DNA of 64,000 nucleotides from Vandammella animalimorsus (GCF_002285285.1 NZ_NSJF01000003.1:248001-312000), one strand, 5' to 3'. Positions 54,243 through 63,410 are shown, numbered from the stretch's first letter. The notes: generated from the sequence alone by a model not told the origin. A program made the numbers and translations.

Positions 54243-55264
54243 GGCTGGGTCTCCTGTACGGAATCGATTGTGGGCTGCTGATCCAACTCCGACGCCTCCG
54301 CGCATTCACCAAGATGGGCAGCCTGGAGTGCGCGCCGGTTGACGCGCAGCTCGAAGATGTCAAAGCGGTTGTAATGGCCTGTGATGTCATGCATCTGCCG
54401 CGGCTGGATGCAGCGAGCCAGATCAATCTCGGCGTAAATGATGCCTTCCTCATCAATGAGTGGCTCGCCCAACATGCGGCCATCAGGGCCAATGAAGCCC
54501 GAAAAAGCACTGTGGCTGCGCGAGAGCTGCTCACGTGCCTGAGGGAAGTCCACCTCCAATGCAGCAATCATTTCCTCGGAAATCGTCGAGCATGACACCA
54601 CGGTGAACAACTTGCCCTCGAAACTGTGCGCGGCCGATCTCACCTTAATGGCATCAGCCATGTCGTAATCCGGCGGCGCCACCGGCAGCGAGATGTAATT
54701 GGCCACATGCACCAGCTCCCCTTGTGCCAGCAGCGCAAAACGCGCCAAGGTATTGGTGTTCTCACCGCAGGCCAATGCCCCCAACGGGCCGATGGAGGTG
54801 CTGTGCACGCGCAATGCCGAAGCATCACCCGGTGTCCAGGTGAGCTTTTCAGCCCATGTGGGCACAAGCTTGCGATGCCGCCCCAGGATGCGGCCTTCAT
54901 CGGAGATCGTTACCACGGTGTTGTAGATGGTGCCGATGCCGGTGCGGCTGCGCTCGTTGACACCAACAACCACGTTGATCCTGTGGCGTGCTGCAGCAGC
55001 AGCAATCTTGGCAATCTCTGGCCCTGGGATCTCAATGGCAGCCCGCGCCAGCTTCTCAAACCAGGCACTACCCTGAATGGGACTGCCAATCCAGTTCCAA
55101 TAAGGATAGCCAGCCACAAACACCTCTGGGAATGCCACCAGGCGTGCGCCTTGATCTGCCGCCTCGCCCATCAGGCGCACCACCTTGTCGACCGTCGCCT
55201 GCGGATCTAAAAATACAGGTGCAGCCTGCACAGTCGCGGCTTTGAAAACGGGAAGTTCCAACAT
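54239..55264 (-). CDS. Nitrilase
   Basis: 341-residue enzyme of the nitrilase branch of the C-N hydrolase family. The catalytic triad is intact: Glu47 (AFPEVFVAGYP), Lys132 (GRHRKLVPTWAEKLTW) and Cys166 (ALACGENTN). The YPYWNW motif and the C-terminal HDITGHYNRFDIF are typical of true nitrilases rather than amidases. It would hydrolyse an organic nitrile to a carboxylic acid and ammonia. It is translationally coupled to maleate isomerase. The substrate is unknown. Confidence 0.9.
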   Translation of the reverse strand: MLELPVFKAATVQAAPVFLDPQATVDKVVRLMGEAADQGARLVAFPEVFVAGYPYWNWIGSPIQGSAWFEKLARAAIEIPGPEIAKIAAAAARHRINVVVGVNERSRTGIGTIYNTVVTISDEGRILGRHRKLVPTWAEKLTWTPGDASALRVHSTSIGPLGALACGENTNTLARFALLAQGELVHVANYISLPVAPPDYDMADAIKVRSAAHSFEGKLFTVVSCSTISEEMIAALEVDFPQAREQLSRSHSAFSGFIGPDGRMLGEPLIDEEGIIYAEIDLARCIQPRQMHDITGHYNRFDIFELRVNRRALQAAHLGECAEASELDQQPTIDSVQETQP

Positions 55265-55300
55265 CTTTCAAGTCCTTTCAAATCCCCATCTAATTGCTCA

Positions 55301-55999
55301 TCAAATACCCAAATAGCGTTGTGCCATGGTCTGGTCCTGTGACAGCTCATCTGGTGTGCCAGACCAAACCACACGCCCCTTTTCAACAATGTGGTGCACA
55401 TCGACCAGTGCCGCCATTTCGGCCAGATTCTTGTCAACGACGATGATCGTCATGCCCTCCTGCTTGAGTGCACCTAGGCAATGCCAGATTTCCTGACGAA
55501 TCAGCGGAGCCAAGCCTTCCGTGGCTTCATCAAGCAGCATCAGACAGGGATTGGTCATCAAGGCGCGTCCTATAGCCAACATTTGCTGCTCCCCACCGGA
55601 CAAAGTCTTGGCAGACTGAGAGCGGCGCTCATGCAATCTTGGAAACAGCGCCATGACGCGCTCCAAGGTCCAGTCACGCCGACCAGCATGACTGCGCGCC
55701 GTCGCAAGCAGGTTCTCCTGAACAGATAGGGATCCAAAAACGCGCCTACCCTCCGGCACCAGCCCCATTCCCAGACGCGCAATAGCATGAGGCGCAAGGC
55801 CATTCAACGGCCTATCTCGCAGCACGATGCGTCCGCCTCTGGCTGGCAGCAGCCCCATCAGGGTGTGTACCGTCGTGGTCTTGCCCATGCCATTGCGACC
55901 GATTAGTGAAATAGCTTGGCCTTGCTGCGCCTGGAAGTCCATGCCCAACAGCACCTGGCTTTGCCCATAGCCCCCGGTCAGTCCTTCGACAATCAGCAT
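55301..55999 (-). CDS. livF: Branched-chain-type ABC transporter ATPase LivF
   Basis: 232-residue ATPase. Walker A GRNGMGKTTTVHTLMGL, signature LSGGEQQMLAIGRAL, Walker B CLMLLDEATEGLAP and the switch region with DKN in place of the common H-loop sequence EQN. It ends with ...RYLGI as LivF proteins do. It overlaps livG by 7 bases. In this context the transporter probably carries an aromatic or nitrile-derived acid rather than an amino acid. Confidence 0.93.
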   Translation of the reverse strand: MLIVEGLTGGYGQSQVLLGMDFQAQQGQAISLIGRNGMGKTTTVHTLMGLLPARGGRIVLRDRPLNGLAPHAIARLGMGLVPEGRRVFGSLSVQENLLATARSHAGRRDWTLERVMALFPRLHERRSQSAKTLSGGEQQMLAIGRALMTNPCLMLLDEATEGLAPLIRQEIWHCLGALKQEGMTIIVVDKNLAEMAALVDVHHIVEKGRVVWSGTPDELSQDQTMAQRYLGI

Positions 56000-56757
56000 G
56001 CGTCCTCCCCCAAATAAGCACTGCGCACCTGCGGATGGCTGCGCACTTCATCGGGCGTACCGGTAAAGATGGTGCGTCCATACACCAGCACGCTGATGCG
56101 ATCGGCCAGCGCAAAGACCGCATCCATGTCATGCTCGACCAGCAGGATGCTGTAGCGCCCCTTGAGTGAGCCCAGCAGCTGCGTCATGCGCACCGTTTCC
56201 TCGGCACCCATGCCCGCCATTGGCTCATCCAGCAGCAAAATGCGCGGCGCACGCGCCAGGGCTACCGCCAGCTCCAGCTGTCGTCGCTCGCCATGGGCCA
56301 GGTCAGCAGCCAGGCAATGCGCGCGCTCAGCCAGACCAACCTCGCCCAGCCATTGCTGCGCCGCCTGCACCAAGGCCGAATCCTGGCGTGGATCTGCCCA
56401 TGAGAATGCATGGCCAGACTTCAGCATCAAAGACAGCACCACGTTCTCCAGCGCGGTGTAATCCAGGCACAACTCGGTCACCTGAAAGGAGCGTGACAGC
56501 CCGGCTCGTGCACGCTGAAAAGCCCGCTGCGCAGTCACGTCAACGCCGTCGACCAGAATACGCCCGGCGTCGGGGCGCAGTTCCCCGCATAGCTGCGCAA
56601 TCAGCGTGGATTTGCCTGCCCCGTTGGGCCCGATCAGCGCATGTACCTCGCCCTCAAGCAGTTCCAGATCAACACCATTGGTGGCCTTGACGGCACCAAA
56701 GGATTTGTAAAGCCCGCATACCTGCATCAAGGCCTGCGGCTGTGCCTCAATCGCCAT
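55993..56757 (-). CDS. livG: Branched-chain-type ABC transporter ATPase LivG
   Basis: 254-residue ATPase. Walker A is GPNGAGKSTLIAQLCGEL, Walker B RILLLDEPMAGMG, and LVEHDMDAVFALADRI is the H-loop region. The signature motif is LAHGERRQLELA, a deviation from LSGGQ that is common in LivG. The start at 56757 overlaps the end of livM by 11 bases. It belongs to the livHMGF transport operon. Confidence 0.93.
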   Translation of the reverse strand: MAIEAQPQALMQVCGLYKSFGAVKATNGVDLELLEGEVHALIGPNGAGKSTLIAQLCGELRPDAGRILVDGVDVTAQRAFQRARAGLSRSFQVTELCLDYTALENVVLSLMLKSGHAFSWADPRQDSALVQAAQQWLGEVGLAERAHCLAADLAHGERRQLELAVALARAPRILLLDEPMAGMGAEETVRMTQLLGSLKGRYSILLVEHDMDAVFALADRISVLVYGRTIFTGTPDEVRSHPQVRSAYLGEDAC

Positions 56758-57727
56758 GGCGCCCCCCCAACCAGCGGCCGAACAGGCCGCGCCGCCCCAA
56801 CAGGGCAATCAGTACCAGGATAGGCCCCATGACCAGCATCCAGTGCTCAGTCCAGCTTGTCAGCAACTGCTCCAGGCCAAGAAATACGGCTGCACCACCA
56901 ATTGGCCCCAGCAGCGTTCCCACGCCGCCCAAAATCACCATCGCCATGAACTCGCCCGACTTTGTCCAGGCCGCCATATCCGGCGTGACCAAGCCAGCAT
57001 AGTTGGCCCACAGAATGCCCGCCAGGCCCGTACCGATGGCTGACCAGACGAATGCCAGCAAACGGTACGGCGTGGGCGCAGCACCCAGATTGACAACGCG
57101 CCGCTCACTTTGCCGCAAAGCCTGCAACACCATGCCAAAACGCGATGCGGTGATGAGCGCGCACACCGCTGTCCAGGCCACGAGGATGATCAGGCACAAG
57201 TAATAAAAGCTCTCGGGGTTTTCCAGGTCGATGAAGGGCAGCACATTGCGCTGCGACATCAGCAGGCCGTCATCACCGCCATAGACCTGCAGCGACATCA
57301 GGATGAAATACACCATCTGCCCGAATGCCAGCGTGATCATGATGAACTGCACGCCGCGCGTGCGCAGGGCCAGCGCCCCGACAACTGCGCCAAGCACACC
57401 GCACAACAGCAAAGCCAGGGGCCAGACCAGCAAGGCCTGCAAAGACCCCTGCCAGCCCAGCAGCGGCAAGCCTTCGAGAGCATGATGCGCCGCGATCGCC
57501 GCGATGTAGCCACCCGTGCCAAAGAACATGGCATGACCAAAACTGACCATGGCACCATAGCCCAACACCAGATCCAGCGACACCGCCACCAGGCCATAGA
57601 TGAGAAAGCGCGTGGCCACATTGACCGCATAGGGCATGCCAGCCAGCTGCGCTCCCATGGGAAGCAAGGCTAGAAGCAGTAACACCGCCCCAGCGGGCAC
57701 CACACGTCTTGAAAATATTCTTGTCAT
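56747..57727 (-). CDS. livM: Branched-chain-type ABC transporter permease LivM
   Basis: 326-residue permease with about ten hydrophobic segments. LivM features: SLDLVLGYGAMVSFGHAMFFGTGGY and, in the second half, ANYAGLVTPDMAAWTKSGE and VILGGVGTLLGPIGGAAVF. It is 7 bases after livH. Confidence 0.93.
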   Translation of the reverse strand: MTRIFSRRVVPAGAVLLLLALLPMGAQLAGMPYAVNVATRFLIYGLVAVSLDLVLGYGAMVSFGHAMFFGTGGYIAAIAAHHALEGLPLLGWQGSLQALLVWPLALLLCGVLGAVVGALALRTRGVQFIMITLAFGQMVYFILMSLQVYGGDDGLLMSQRNVLPFIDLENPESFYYLCLIILVAWTAVCALITASRFGMVLQALRQSERRVVNLGAAPTPYRLLAFVWSAIGTGLAGILWANYAGLVTPDMAAWTKSGEFMAMVILGGVGTLLGPIGGAAVFLGLEQLLTSWTEHWMLVMGPILVLIALLGRRGLFGRWLGGRHGD

Positions 57728-57734
57728 GCTTTGC

Positions 57735-58649
57735 TCACCTCTTTGCTGGCAGCAGTCCCAACGGTCGAACGATCAGCACTACCGCCATCAACACATAGAT
57801 GGACGCCGAGGCCAGGCCTGCAGCCAGAGGTGCTGCGACCTCTGGTCTGAAGAACTGGTCCAACAAAATAGGCAAGAACGCCCGCCCCAGGCTATCCACC
57901 ATACCCACCAGCAATGCGCCGAGCAGCGCGCCGCGCACTGAGCCCACGCCGCCAATGATGATGACAACGAAGGTAGTGATCAGAATGCGCTCGCCCATGC
58001 CGATTTCCACTGCCAGCAAAGGCGCCGCCATGACACCGGCCAAGCCGCACAGCACAGCCCCAAGGCCAAACACGAAGAAATACAGTCGACGGATGTCCAC
58101 CCCCAGGGCGCTGACCATGTCGCGATCGTCTGCACCAGCGCGCACCAGCATGCCAACGCGAGTGCGATTCACCAGAAACCACAGACCGACCGCCACCAAT
58201 GCGCCCACCGCTATGAAGGCCAAGCGAATCACTGGGTATTCCAAGCCTGGGGCCACCGTCACCGACCCTTGCAACAAGGCAGGCGTCTGCACTAGGGGCG
58301 GCTGGCGGCCAAAAATCAACGTCACTGCTTCGTTGGTGAAGAGAATCAGGCCAAAGGTCGCCAGCACCTGGTAGAGGTGGTCGCGTTGGTAGAGGTGGCG
58401 AATCACGCTCCACTCCACCAACAGCCCATAACCGCCAGCGCTGAGTAGAGCTGCGAACATCGCCACGACAAACGAGCCTGTATGGGCCAATGCCAGCGCA
58501 GCGCAATAGGCACCCACCATGTAGAAGGAGCCATGCGTGAGGTTGACCACCCCCATGATGCCGAAAATCAGCGTCAGGCCAGAGGCCAGCATGAACAGCA
58601 TGGCGCCGAACTGCAGGCCGTTGAGCAACTGTTCAAGCAACAGCATCAT
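57735..58649 (-). CDS. livH: Branched-chain-type ABC transporter permease LivH
   Basis: 304-residue permease with about eight hydrophobic segments. Features: LNGLQFGAMLFMLASGLTLI, FGIMGVVNLTHGSFYMVGAY, DDRDMVSALGVDIRRLY and VVIIIGGVGSVRGALLGALL. The ATG at 58649 overlaps the stop of the binding-protein gene (ATGA); a longer start at 58661 is possible. Confidence 0.93.
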   Translation of the reverse strand: MMLLLEQLLNGLQFGAMLFMLASGLTLIFGIMGVVNLTHGSFYMVGAYCAALALAHTGSFVVAMFAALLSAGGYGLLVEWSVIRHLYQRDHLYQVLATFGLILFTNEAVTLIFGRQPPLVQTPALLQGSVTVAPGLEYPVIRLAFIAVGALVAVGLWFLVNRTRVGMLVRAGADDRDMVSALGVDIRRLYFFVFGLGAVLCGLAGVMAAPLLAVEIGMGERILITTFVVIIIGGVGSVRGALLGALLVGMVDSLGRAFLPILLDQFFRPEVAAPLAAGLASASIYVLMAVVLIVRPLGLLPAKR

Positions 58650-59809
58650 GGCAGCTTGCACTGGCTAGCGTAAGCATCCTTGCCGTCGGTGATGATCTTG
58701 CGCACCACCTGAGGCTCCAACCCACCCTGGTCGTTCTTTACCAGGCGCATCAAATACATGTCCTGGATGGGATGCTGGTTGTTATTCAATGCAAACTTAC
58801 CGCGCAACGAGACAAAGTCCACCTCACGCAGTGCGGCCTGAAAGGCCTGCATATCCCCCAGATCGCCATTGACGCGCCGCAGTGCCGAGCCAATCCACTG
58901 CGCCGTGTCGTAGGCCTGCATGGCATAGTCCGTCGGCGTGCGGCCATAGGCCTGGCGGAAATCGACCACGAACTGCCTGCTCTGCGGGTTGTCCAGTGCA
59001 ATCGACCAGATGCCAGTAGTGTAAAAACCCTCAGCGGCATCACCCGTGGCTTCGATCATGCGCGCATCCATTGAGAAGCCCGGCATCAGCATTGGCGTGG
59101 TCTTGTTCAGCCCCGAATTGCCGTACTGCTTGGCAAAGTTGATGCCAGCCCCGCCCGGATGGAACTGGAAGATGCCATCGGGTGCCAGCGCCCGCACCCT
59201 GGCCATCTCGACCGAGAAGTCCGACTGATCGAGCTTGGTGTAAATCTCCGCCAGCACTTCGCCCTGATAAGTGCTCTTGAACCCGGCGATGGCATCACGC
59301 CCAGCCTGATAGTTCGGTGCCAATACGACCATGCGCTTGAACCCCAACTCATTGGCCGCAATGCCAGCAGACGAGTGATAGAAGTCGTTTTGGTACGAAG
59401 CCACGAAATAGTTCCGATCGCAGCGCGCACCCGCGAACATGGACGGCCCGGCCTGTGCGCTGACGTAGGTATGACCAGCTTTGGTGATGCTGGGCACGAC
59501 CGCCGCCAGCACGTTCGAGAAATTGACGCCGGTGTAGAGCCTCACGCCCGACTGCACCAGGCGATCGGCCGCCTGCTTGGCATTGGCCGGCTTGAGACCA
59601 TCGTCTTCGATGACCAACTCCACTGGAACGCCGCCCAGCTTTCCCTGGCCTTGCTGCACGGCCAATAAAAAGCCATCTCGCAGATCCTGACCGATGTAGC
59701 CCGCCGGGGTCGAGAGCGTGGTGATGAAGCCGATCTTGACCGGCTCTGCCTGCACGCTGCCGATGGCACACGCCAGCACTGCGCTGGCAGCAAGCACTTT
59801 GTTGAGCAT
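58646..59809 (-). CDS. ABC transporter substrate-binding protein (Liv type)
   Basis: 387-residue periplasmic binding protein. The signal peptide MLNKVLAASAVLACAIGSVQA is followed by EPVKIGFITTLSTPAGYIGQ. The body has the two-lobed Peripla_BP_6 pattern, with LVIEDDGLKPANAKQAADRLV and YVSAQAGPSMFAGARCDRN. The start at 59809 is set by the signal peptide. It heads the transporter genes and likely defines uptake specificity. An inverted repeat lies just upstream at 59820-59838. Confidence 0.92.
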   Translation of the reverse strand: MLNKVLAASAVLACAIGSVQAEPVKIGFITTLSTPAGYIGQDLRDGFLLAVQQGQGKLGGVPVELVIEDDGLKPANAKQAADRLVQSGVRLYTGVNFSNVLAAVVPSITKAGHTYVSAQAGPSMFAGARCDRNYFVASYQNDFYHSSAGIAANELGFKRMVVLAPNYQAGRDAIAGFKSTYQGEVLAEIYTKLDQSDFSVEMARVRALAPDGIFQFHPGGAGINFAKQYGNSGLNKTTPMLMPGFSMDARMIEATGDAAEGFYTTGIWSIALDNPQSRQFVVDFRQAYGRTPTDYAMQAYDTAQWIGSALRRVNGDLGDMQAFQAALREVDFVSLRGKFALNNNQHPIQDMYLMRLVKNDQGGLEPQVVRKIITDGKDAYASQCKLP

Positions 59810-59819
59810 AGGAGTCTCC

Positions 59820-59838
59820 TTTTCATGTTTTATGAAAA
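59820..59838. promoter_or_regulatory. Inverted repeat upstream of the binding-protein gene
   Basis: TTTTCAT and ATGAAAA flank a five-base centre. It contains TTTTATGAAAA, one base different (with one extra base) from the TTTTATAAAA core seen at 62164 and 63202. It could be a regulator site, or mRNA structure near the start codon. Confidence 0.4.
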
Positions 59839-59870
59839 GCGGCCTGCATGTGGACCGCTTCTGGCAGGCT

Positions 59871-60809
59871 TCAGCCCTTGGGCGAGCGCTCGGCGTCACC
59901 CACGGCCACGACTGGGTTGCGCAAGCAACCAATCTTCTCGACCCAGGCCTCGACCACATCGCCCGGCCATAGCCATTCCTGCGGCGTACGCCCAGCCCCT
60001 ACACCAGCGGGGGTGCCGGTGGCGATGATGTCGCCAGGCTCGAGCGTGATGGCCGCGCTGATGTCGGCAATCAGCTCCGGAATCTTGAACAGCAAATGGC
60101 GTGTGTTGGAGTGCTGCTTGAGCACTCCATTGACCTTCAGGCCCAAATCCAGATTGTGCGGATCGCCGATTTCATCGGCCGTGACGATGACCGGCCCGAA
60201 GGGTGCATAGGTGTCCTGCCCCTTGGAGTAGATCCACTGGCCAGCGCGGCGGTTGTCGCGGGCACTGATGTCGTTGAGCACGCTGTAGCCGAACACATGG
60301 CTCATGGCCTGCTCCTGGCTGACACGCCGGGCTCGCTGGCCAATCACCACGGCCAATTCCACCTCCCAGTCGAGCTGCTGTGTGATGGCGGCGTTGTGCT
60401 CAATGGCATCGCCATCGGCAATCACTGCTGTGGGAGGCTTGGAAAAAATGACCGGCTGCGTGGGTAGCTCCTTGGCAGTGTCCAAGGAGCGACTGGACTC
60501 ATGCACATGCTCCACGTAGTTCAGCCCAATGCCGAAGATGTTCTTGCGCGGACGAGGAATCGGCGCCAGCAGGCTCAGATTGACCAAAGGCAAGGCCACT
60601 CCGATAGGCCAGCGCCCGTGATACTGCGCCAACAGCTCCGCCGTCTGCAGCACAGCCTGCTTGCCCAAGTCGATGAAATCCAGCATAGAGGCAGGCAAAG
60701 CCTGACCGGCATGTTTGCCCAACCTTTGCAAATCCACCACCAAATCATCAACGATGGCTCCAAGCCGAGCCTCTGAGGCCGGATGGGCGCGATAAGTCAC
60801 AAGTCGCAT
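59871..60809 (-). CDS. Fumarylacetoacetate hydrolase-family protein
   Basis: 312-residue FAH-fold hydrolase. Features are GIGLNYVEHVHES, the metal motif DWEVELAVVIG (E-x-E), HVFGYSVLNDISARDNRR, WIYSKGQDTYAPFGPVIVT and IATGTPAGVG. Members of this family hydrolyse fumarylpyruvate or maleylpyruvate, or decarboxylate/isomerise related diketo acids. Next to a gentisate dioxygenase-like gene and a maleate isomerase gene, direct hydrolysis of maleylpyruvate to maleate and pyruvate is the most economical role. No glutathione-dependent isomerase is present. Confidence 0.88.
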   Translation of the reverse strand: MRLVTYRAHPASEARLGAIVDDLVVDLQRLGKHAGQALPASMLDFIDLGKQAVLQTAELLAQYHGRWPIGVALPLVNLSLLAPIPRPRKNIFGIGLNYVEHVHESSRSLDTAKELPTQPVIFSKPPTAVIADGDAIEHNAAITQQLDWEVELAVVIGQRARRVSQEQAMSHVFGYSVLNDISARDNRRAGQWIYSKGQDTYAPFGPVIVTADEIGDPHNLDLGLKVNGVLKQHSNTRHLLFKIPELIADISAAITLEPGDIIATGTPAGVGAGRTPQEWLWPGDVVEAWVEKIGCLRNPVVAVGDAERSPKG

Positions 60810-60925
60810 GCTCCAAAGTTCTCCATCAAAGTAACAGATACGAAAGTGGCATGCCGTCCCGCAGTCAATGCTGAGGCGGCAAGGATCTTCTATGTGTGCA
60901 GGGATGACAGGCAGGGGCGATGGGC

Positions 60926-62059
60926 TCAGACGTTGGGCTCCAGAATGGGCTGGTGGCCGCTGTTATCGGCCAGTGCCTCCTGTCGATACAGCGCCAGCTT
61001 TTCCATGACAGGCAAATCGCTGAAGGAAAACAGGCAGGCGTCCTCGCTCTGGCTGGTATTGACATGCTCATGCCAGACCCACGATGGCACGCAAAAGATG
61101 TCGTGCTCCTGCCAGTCAAAGCGCCGCCCGCCAATGACCGAGTAGCCACGCCCCTTAGCAACGTGGTAGAGAAAACTGCCCGTATGGCGGTGAGCCTTAC
61201 CGGTGAAACCAGGCCGCAGCAGCTGCATGCTGGCCCCAATCGTGGCCATCACATGGCCATGGGTGACCGGATTGACGTAATGCATCAGGGCGCCATCGAA
61301 AGGGCAGTCTTCCTTGGACGCAGCAAGCCTGCGCAAAGCCTCGTAGGTCGGCTCCCACTGGTACTTGAACAGCGGCGAATAAGGCCGGTCCCAATTCAGC
61401 GCCTGCGGTCGCAAGCCGGGCGCCCCCCAAAGAGCCACTGTGTCGTCAACCGGATAGCCCACGGCTTGCTGCAGATCCGGGTGCACGGCATAAAACCCCG
61501 CATCCAGGGCATTGACCAGCGGAATGTCCAACCCGTCCTGCCAGATGCAGGGCAGACCATCCTCTTCCACGCCATGCTCATGCCAGCAGCCATTGGGCGT
61601 GAGTACAAAATCGTTGGCCCCCAGCGTCATCTTGTGTCCATCGACGATGGTGTAGGCGCCACGCCCCTCCATGATGAAACGCAGCGCCGAGGAAGAATGC
61701 GCATGCGCCGAAGCCCTTTCGCCAGGGTGCATCACCTGCAGGCCCGAGTACAGCCAGCCCACTGCTGCAGCCACATCGCTGCGCCCCGGGTTGTTCAGAT
61801 AGATCACCCGCCGACCCGCCTTTTCCGGCGTCACCAAATCCACCGAACGCAGCACATGCTCACGCAAATCCCGATATCGCCACAGCATAGGCTGCGACTG
61901 CGACTTGGGCTCCCAGGGCTCAATCTTGTTAGCCACCGTCCATAGAGCCCCTGTATTCAAGGACTCAAGCTGTCGGTAGTAGCTCAGCAGCTCAGGGGTA
62001 TCGGCCACATCGGCGCGGCCCGCAACGCTCTCACGATACTGTTCATAGCTGCTCGTCAT
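60926..62059 (-). CDS. Gentisate 1,2-dioxygenase-like bicupin
   Basis: 377-residue Fe(II) ring-cleavage dioxygenase of the gentisate/1-hydroxy-2-naphthoate/salicylate dioxygenase family. The iron ligands His119, His121 (ASAHAHSSS) and His160 (NGCWHEHG) sit at the canonical positions. The second cupin has HRHTGSFLYHV and VPSWVWHEHVN. Gentisate is cleaved to maleylpyruvate. Other substrates of this family (salicylates, nitro- or amino-substituted) are possible. It is the first minus-strand gene after the divergent regulatory region. Confidence 0.88.
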   Translation of the reverse strand: MTSSYEQYRESVAGRADVADTPELLSYYRQLESLNTGALWTVANKIEPWEPKSQSQPMLWRYRDLREHVLRSVDLVTPEKAGRRVIYLNNPGRSDVAAAVGWLYSGLQVMHPGERASAHAHSSSALRFIMEGRGAYTIVDGHKMTLGANDFVLTPNGCWHEHGVEEDGLPCIWQDGLDIPLVNALDAGFYAVHPDLQQAVGYPVDDTVALWGAPGLRPQALNWDRPYSPLFKYQWEPTYEALRRLAASKEDCPFDGALMHYVNPVTHGHVMATIGASMQLLRPGFTGKAHRHTGSFLYHVAKGRGYSVIGGRRFDWQEHDIFCVPSWVWHEHVNTSQSEDACLFSFSDLPVMEKLALYRQEALADNSGHQPILEPNV

Positions 62060-62418
62060 CTGCAAAGACTCCAGGTTGATTGCATGACACAGATTGGCAC
62101 CACCATGCCGGCAAACCCTTCTCACAAGCCAGATTCGGCGCCATCTTTCCTAAACTTGATTGATTTTATAAAATTTGAACGACGACCCCATCAGTACAAA
62201 CCCTTGTCTTATGGCTTGCTCGTCCTGGTCTCTGGCACAGTCGGACTCCCTGCAGAGCAGACAACCATGCGCCTGGCAGGGCTCTGCCTCCTCCATGGAG
62301 TTTTATCCCCTGGATTTCATTCAAAATAGCCATCAACTCATTTTCAAAGGCTACCTCAGCGGTCAGTCCTATTGCTAACCCACCGTGCCATCAAATAAAA
62401 GAAAAGGAGAAGATTTAA
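62060..62418. promoter_or_regulatory. Divergent control region of the catabolic cluster
   Basis: 359 bases between the dioxygenase gene (minus) and the flavin reductase gene (plus), AT-richer than its surroundings. It contains the palindrome at 62163-62174 and a strong AAGGAGAAG ribosome-binding site (62404-62412) for the plus-strand gene. No gene is seen. Confidence 0.55.
62164..62176. promoter_or_regulatory. Possible operator, copy 1
   Basis: TTTTATAAAATTT, embedded in the perfect 12-base palindrome ATTTTATAAAAT (62163-62174). The identical 13 bases recur at 63202. The site lies 105 bases upstream of the dioxygenase start. Confidence 0.5.
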
Positions 62419-63051
62419 ATGCCAGATCAATTTAGCAGCGAATTCCATTGCTACGAGCCCAATCAAGGCCATGGCCTGCGCCACGACCCCATTGCAGCCA
62501 TTCTTGGCCCACGCTTCATAGGTTGGATTTCGACCCGCTCACTAGACGGAACGCTCAATTTGGCGCCCTACAGCTTTTTCAGCATCTTTAACTACCAACC
62601 GCCAATCATTGGTTTTTCCAGCGTAGGTTGGAAAGACACCGTGCGCAATGCACAGGAAACAGGTCAATTTGTCGTCAATCTGGCCACACGTGCATTGGCA
62701 GAGCAAATGAATCTCAGCAGCGCCGAGCTTCCCAGCGACGTCAGCGAGTTCCAAATCGCGCAGCTCGACACCATCGATGCAAAAAACGTGGCAGCACCGC
62801 GTGTGGCGCAAAGCCCTGTTTCGCTGGAGTGCAAAGTCCTGCAAATTCAGCAGCTCAGTACACTGGAAAACAAGAAAATCAATACTTGGCTGACCCTGGG
62901 TGAGGTTGTAACCGTGCACATTTCATCCAGCCTTCTAAAAGATGGCATATACGACACAGCCATCGCGCACCCCATTCTTCGGGGCGGAGGCTCATCGGAT
63001 TATTTTGAAATCACGCCGGAAAGCCTTTTTAAAATGCGTAGACCACGCTAA
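62419..63051 (+). CDS. Flavin reductase-family protein
   Basis: 210-residue FMN-binding split-barrel protein of the flavin reductase (DIM6/NTAB) group. Typical features are the RFIGWISTRSLDGTLNLAPYSFF segment (about residues 35-57), SSVGWKDTVRNAQETGQFVVNL and SPVSLECKVLQI. Such proteins supply reduced flavin to a monooxygenase or act as stand-alone flavoenzymes. No partner monooxygenase lies within the window. Lower GC than the housekeeping genes. Divergent from the dioxygenase gene. Confidence 0.85.
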   Translation: MPDQFSSEFHCYEPNQGHGLRHDPIAAILGPRFIGWISTRSLDGTLNLAPYSFFSIFNYQPPIIGFSSVGWKDTVRNAQETGQFVVNLATRALAEQMNLSSAELPSDVSEFQIAQLDTIDAKNVAAPRVAQSPVSLECKVLQIQQLSTLENKKINTWLTLGEVVTVHISSSLLKDGIYDTAIAHPILRGGGSSDYFEITPESLFKMRRPR

Positions 63052-63410
63052 TCAAAATCCCAGCTTCTTCAGAGCAGCTTGTACTTCATGGAAATTTCAT
63101 GCAAAACCCCGCTCTTGCTGTGCTTTCCCGAGAAATCATGAGTTATGCAAGCACGCGAGTCGGCCTCCTGCCACAGGACAGAAGGTACCGGCAAGTTAAT
63201 TTTTTATAAAATTTATCTTTCCAAGGGCGTTGCAGCACAGCGTGCTCACAACAAACGAAGAAGGAGATCAGGCAGGTAAGCACCCATGGTTTCCACCGAT
63301 GGACGACTCGCGTACAAGGGAAATACTTTTCCCGCTTGACATCCCATGCATCGGTTAGGGGCAACCAGCACGAGACTTGCGCCACCCACACACACTACGA
63401 AGGAGGAACC
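63052..63410. promoter_or_regulatory. Intergenic control region before the second livK-type gene
   Basis: 359 bases, AT-rich, with no gene. It holds the near-palindrome CATGGAAATTTCATG near 63088-63102, the shared motif at 63202, a TTGACA near 63336 that may be a -35 box without a clear -10, and an AAGGAGGA ribosome-binding site at 63400-63407. Confidence 0.5.
63202..63214. promoter_or_regulatory. Possible operator, copy 2
   Basis: TTTTATAAAATTT, identical to 62164-62176. It lies about 200 bases upstream of the binding-protein start at 63411. Confidence 0.5.
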
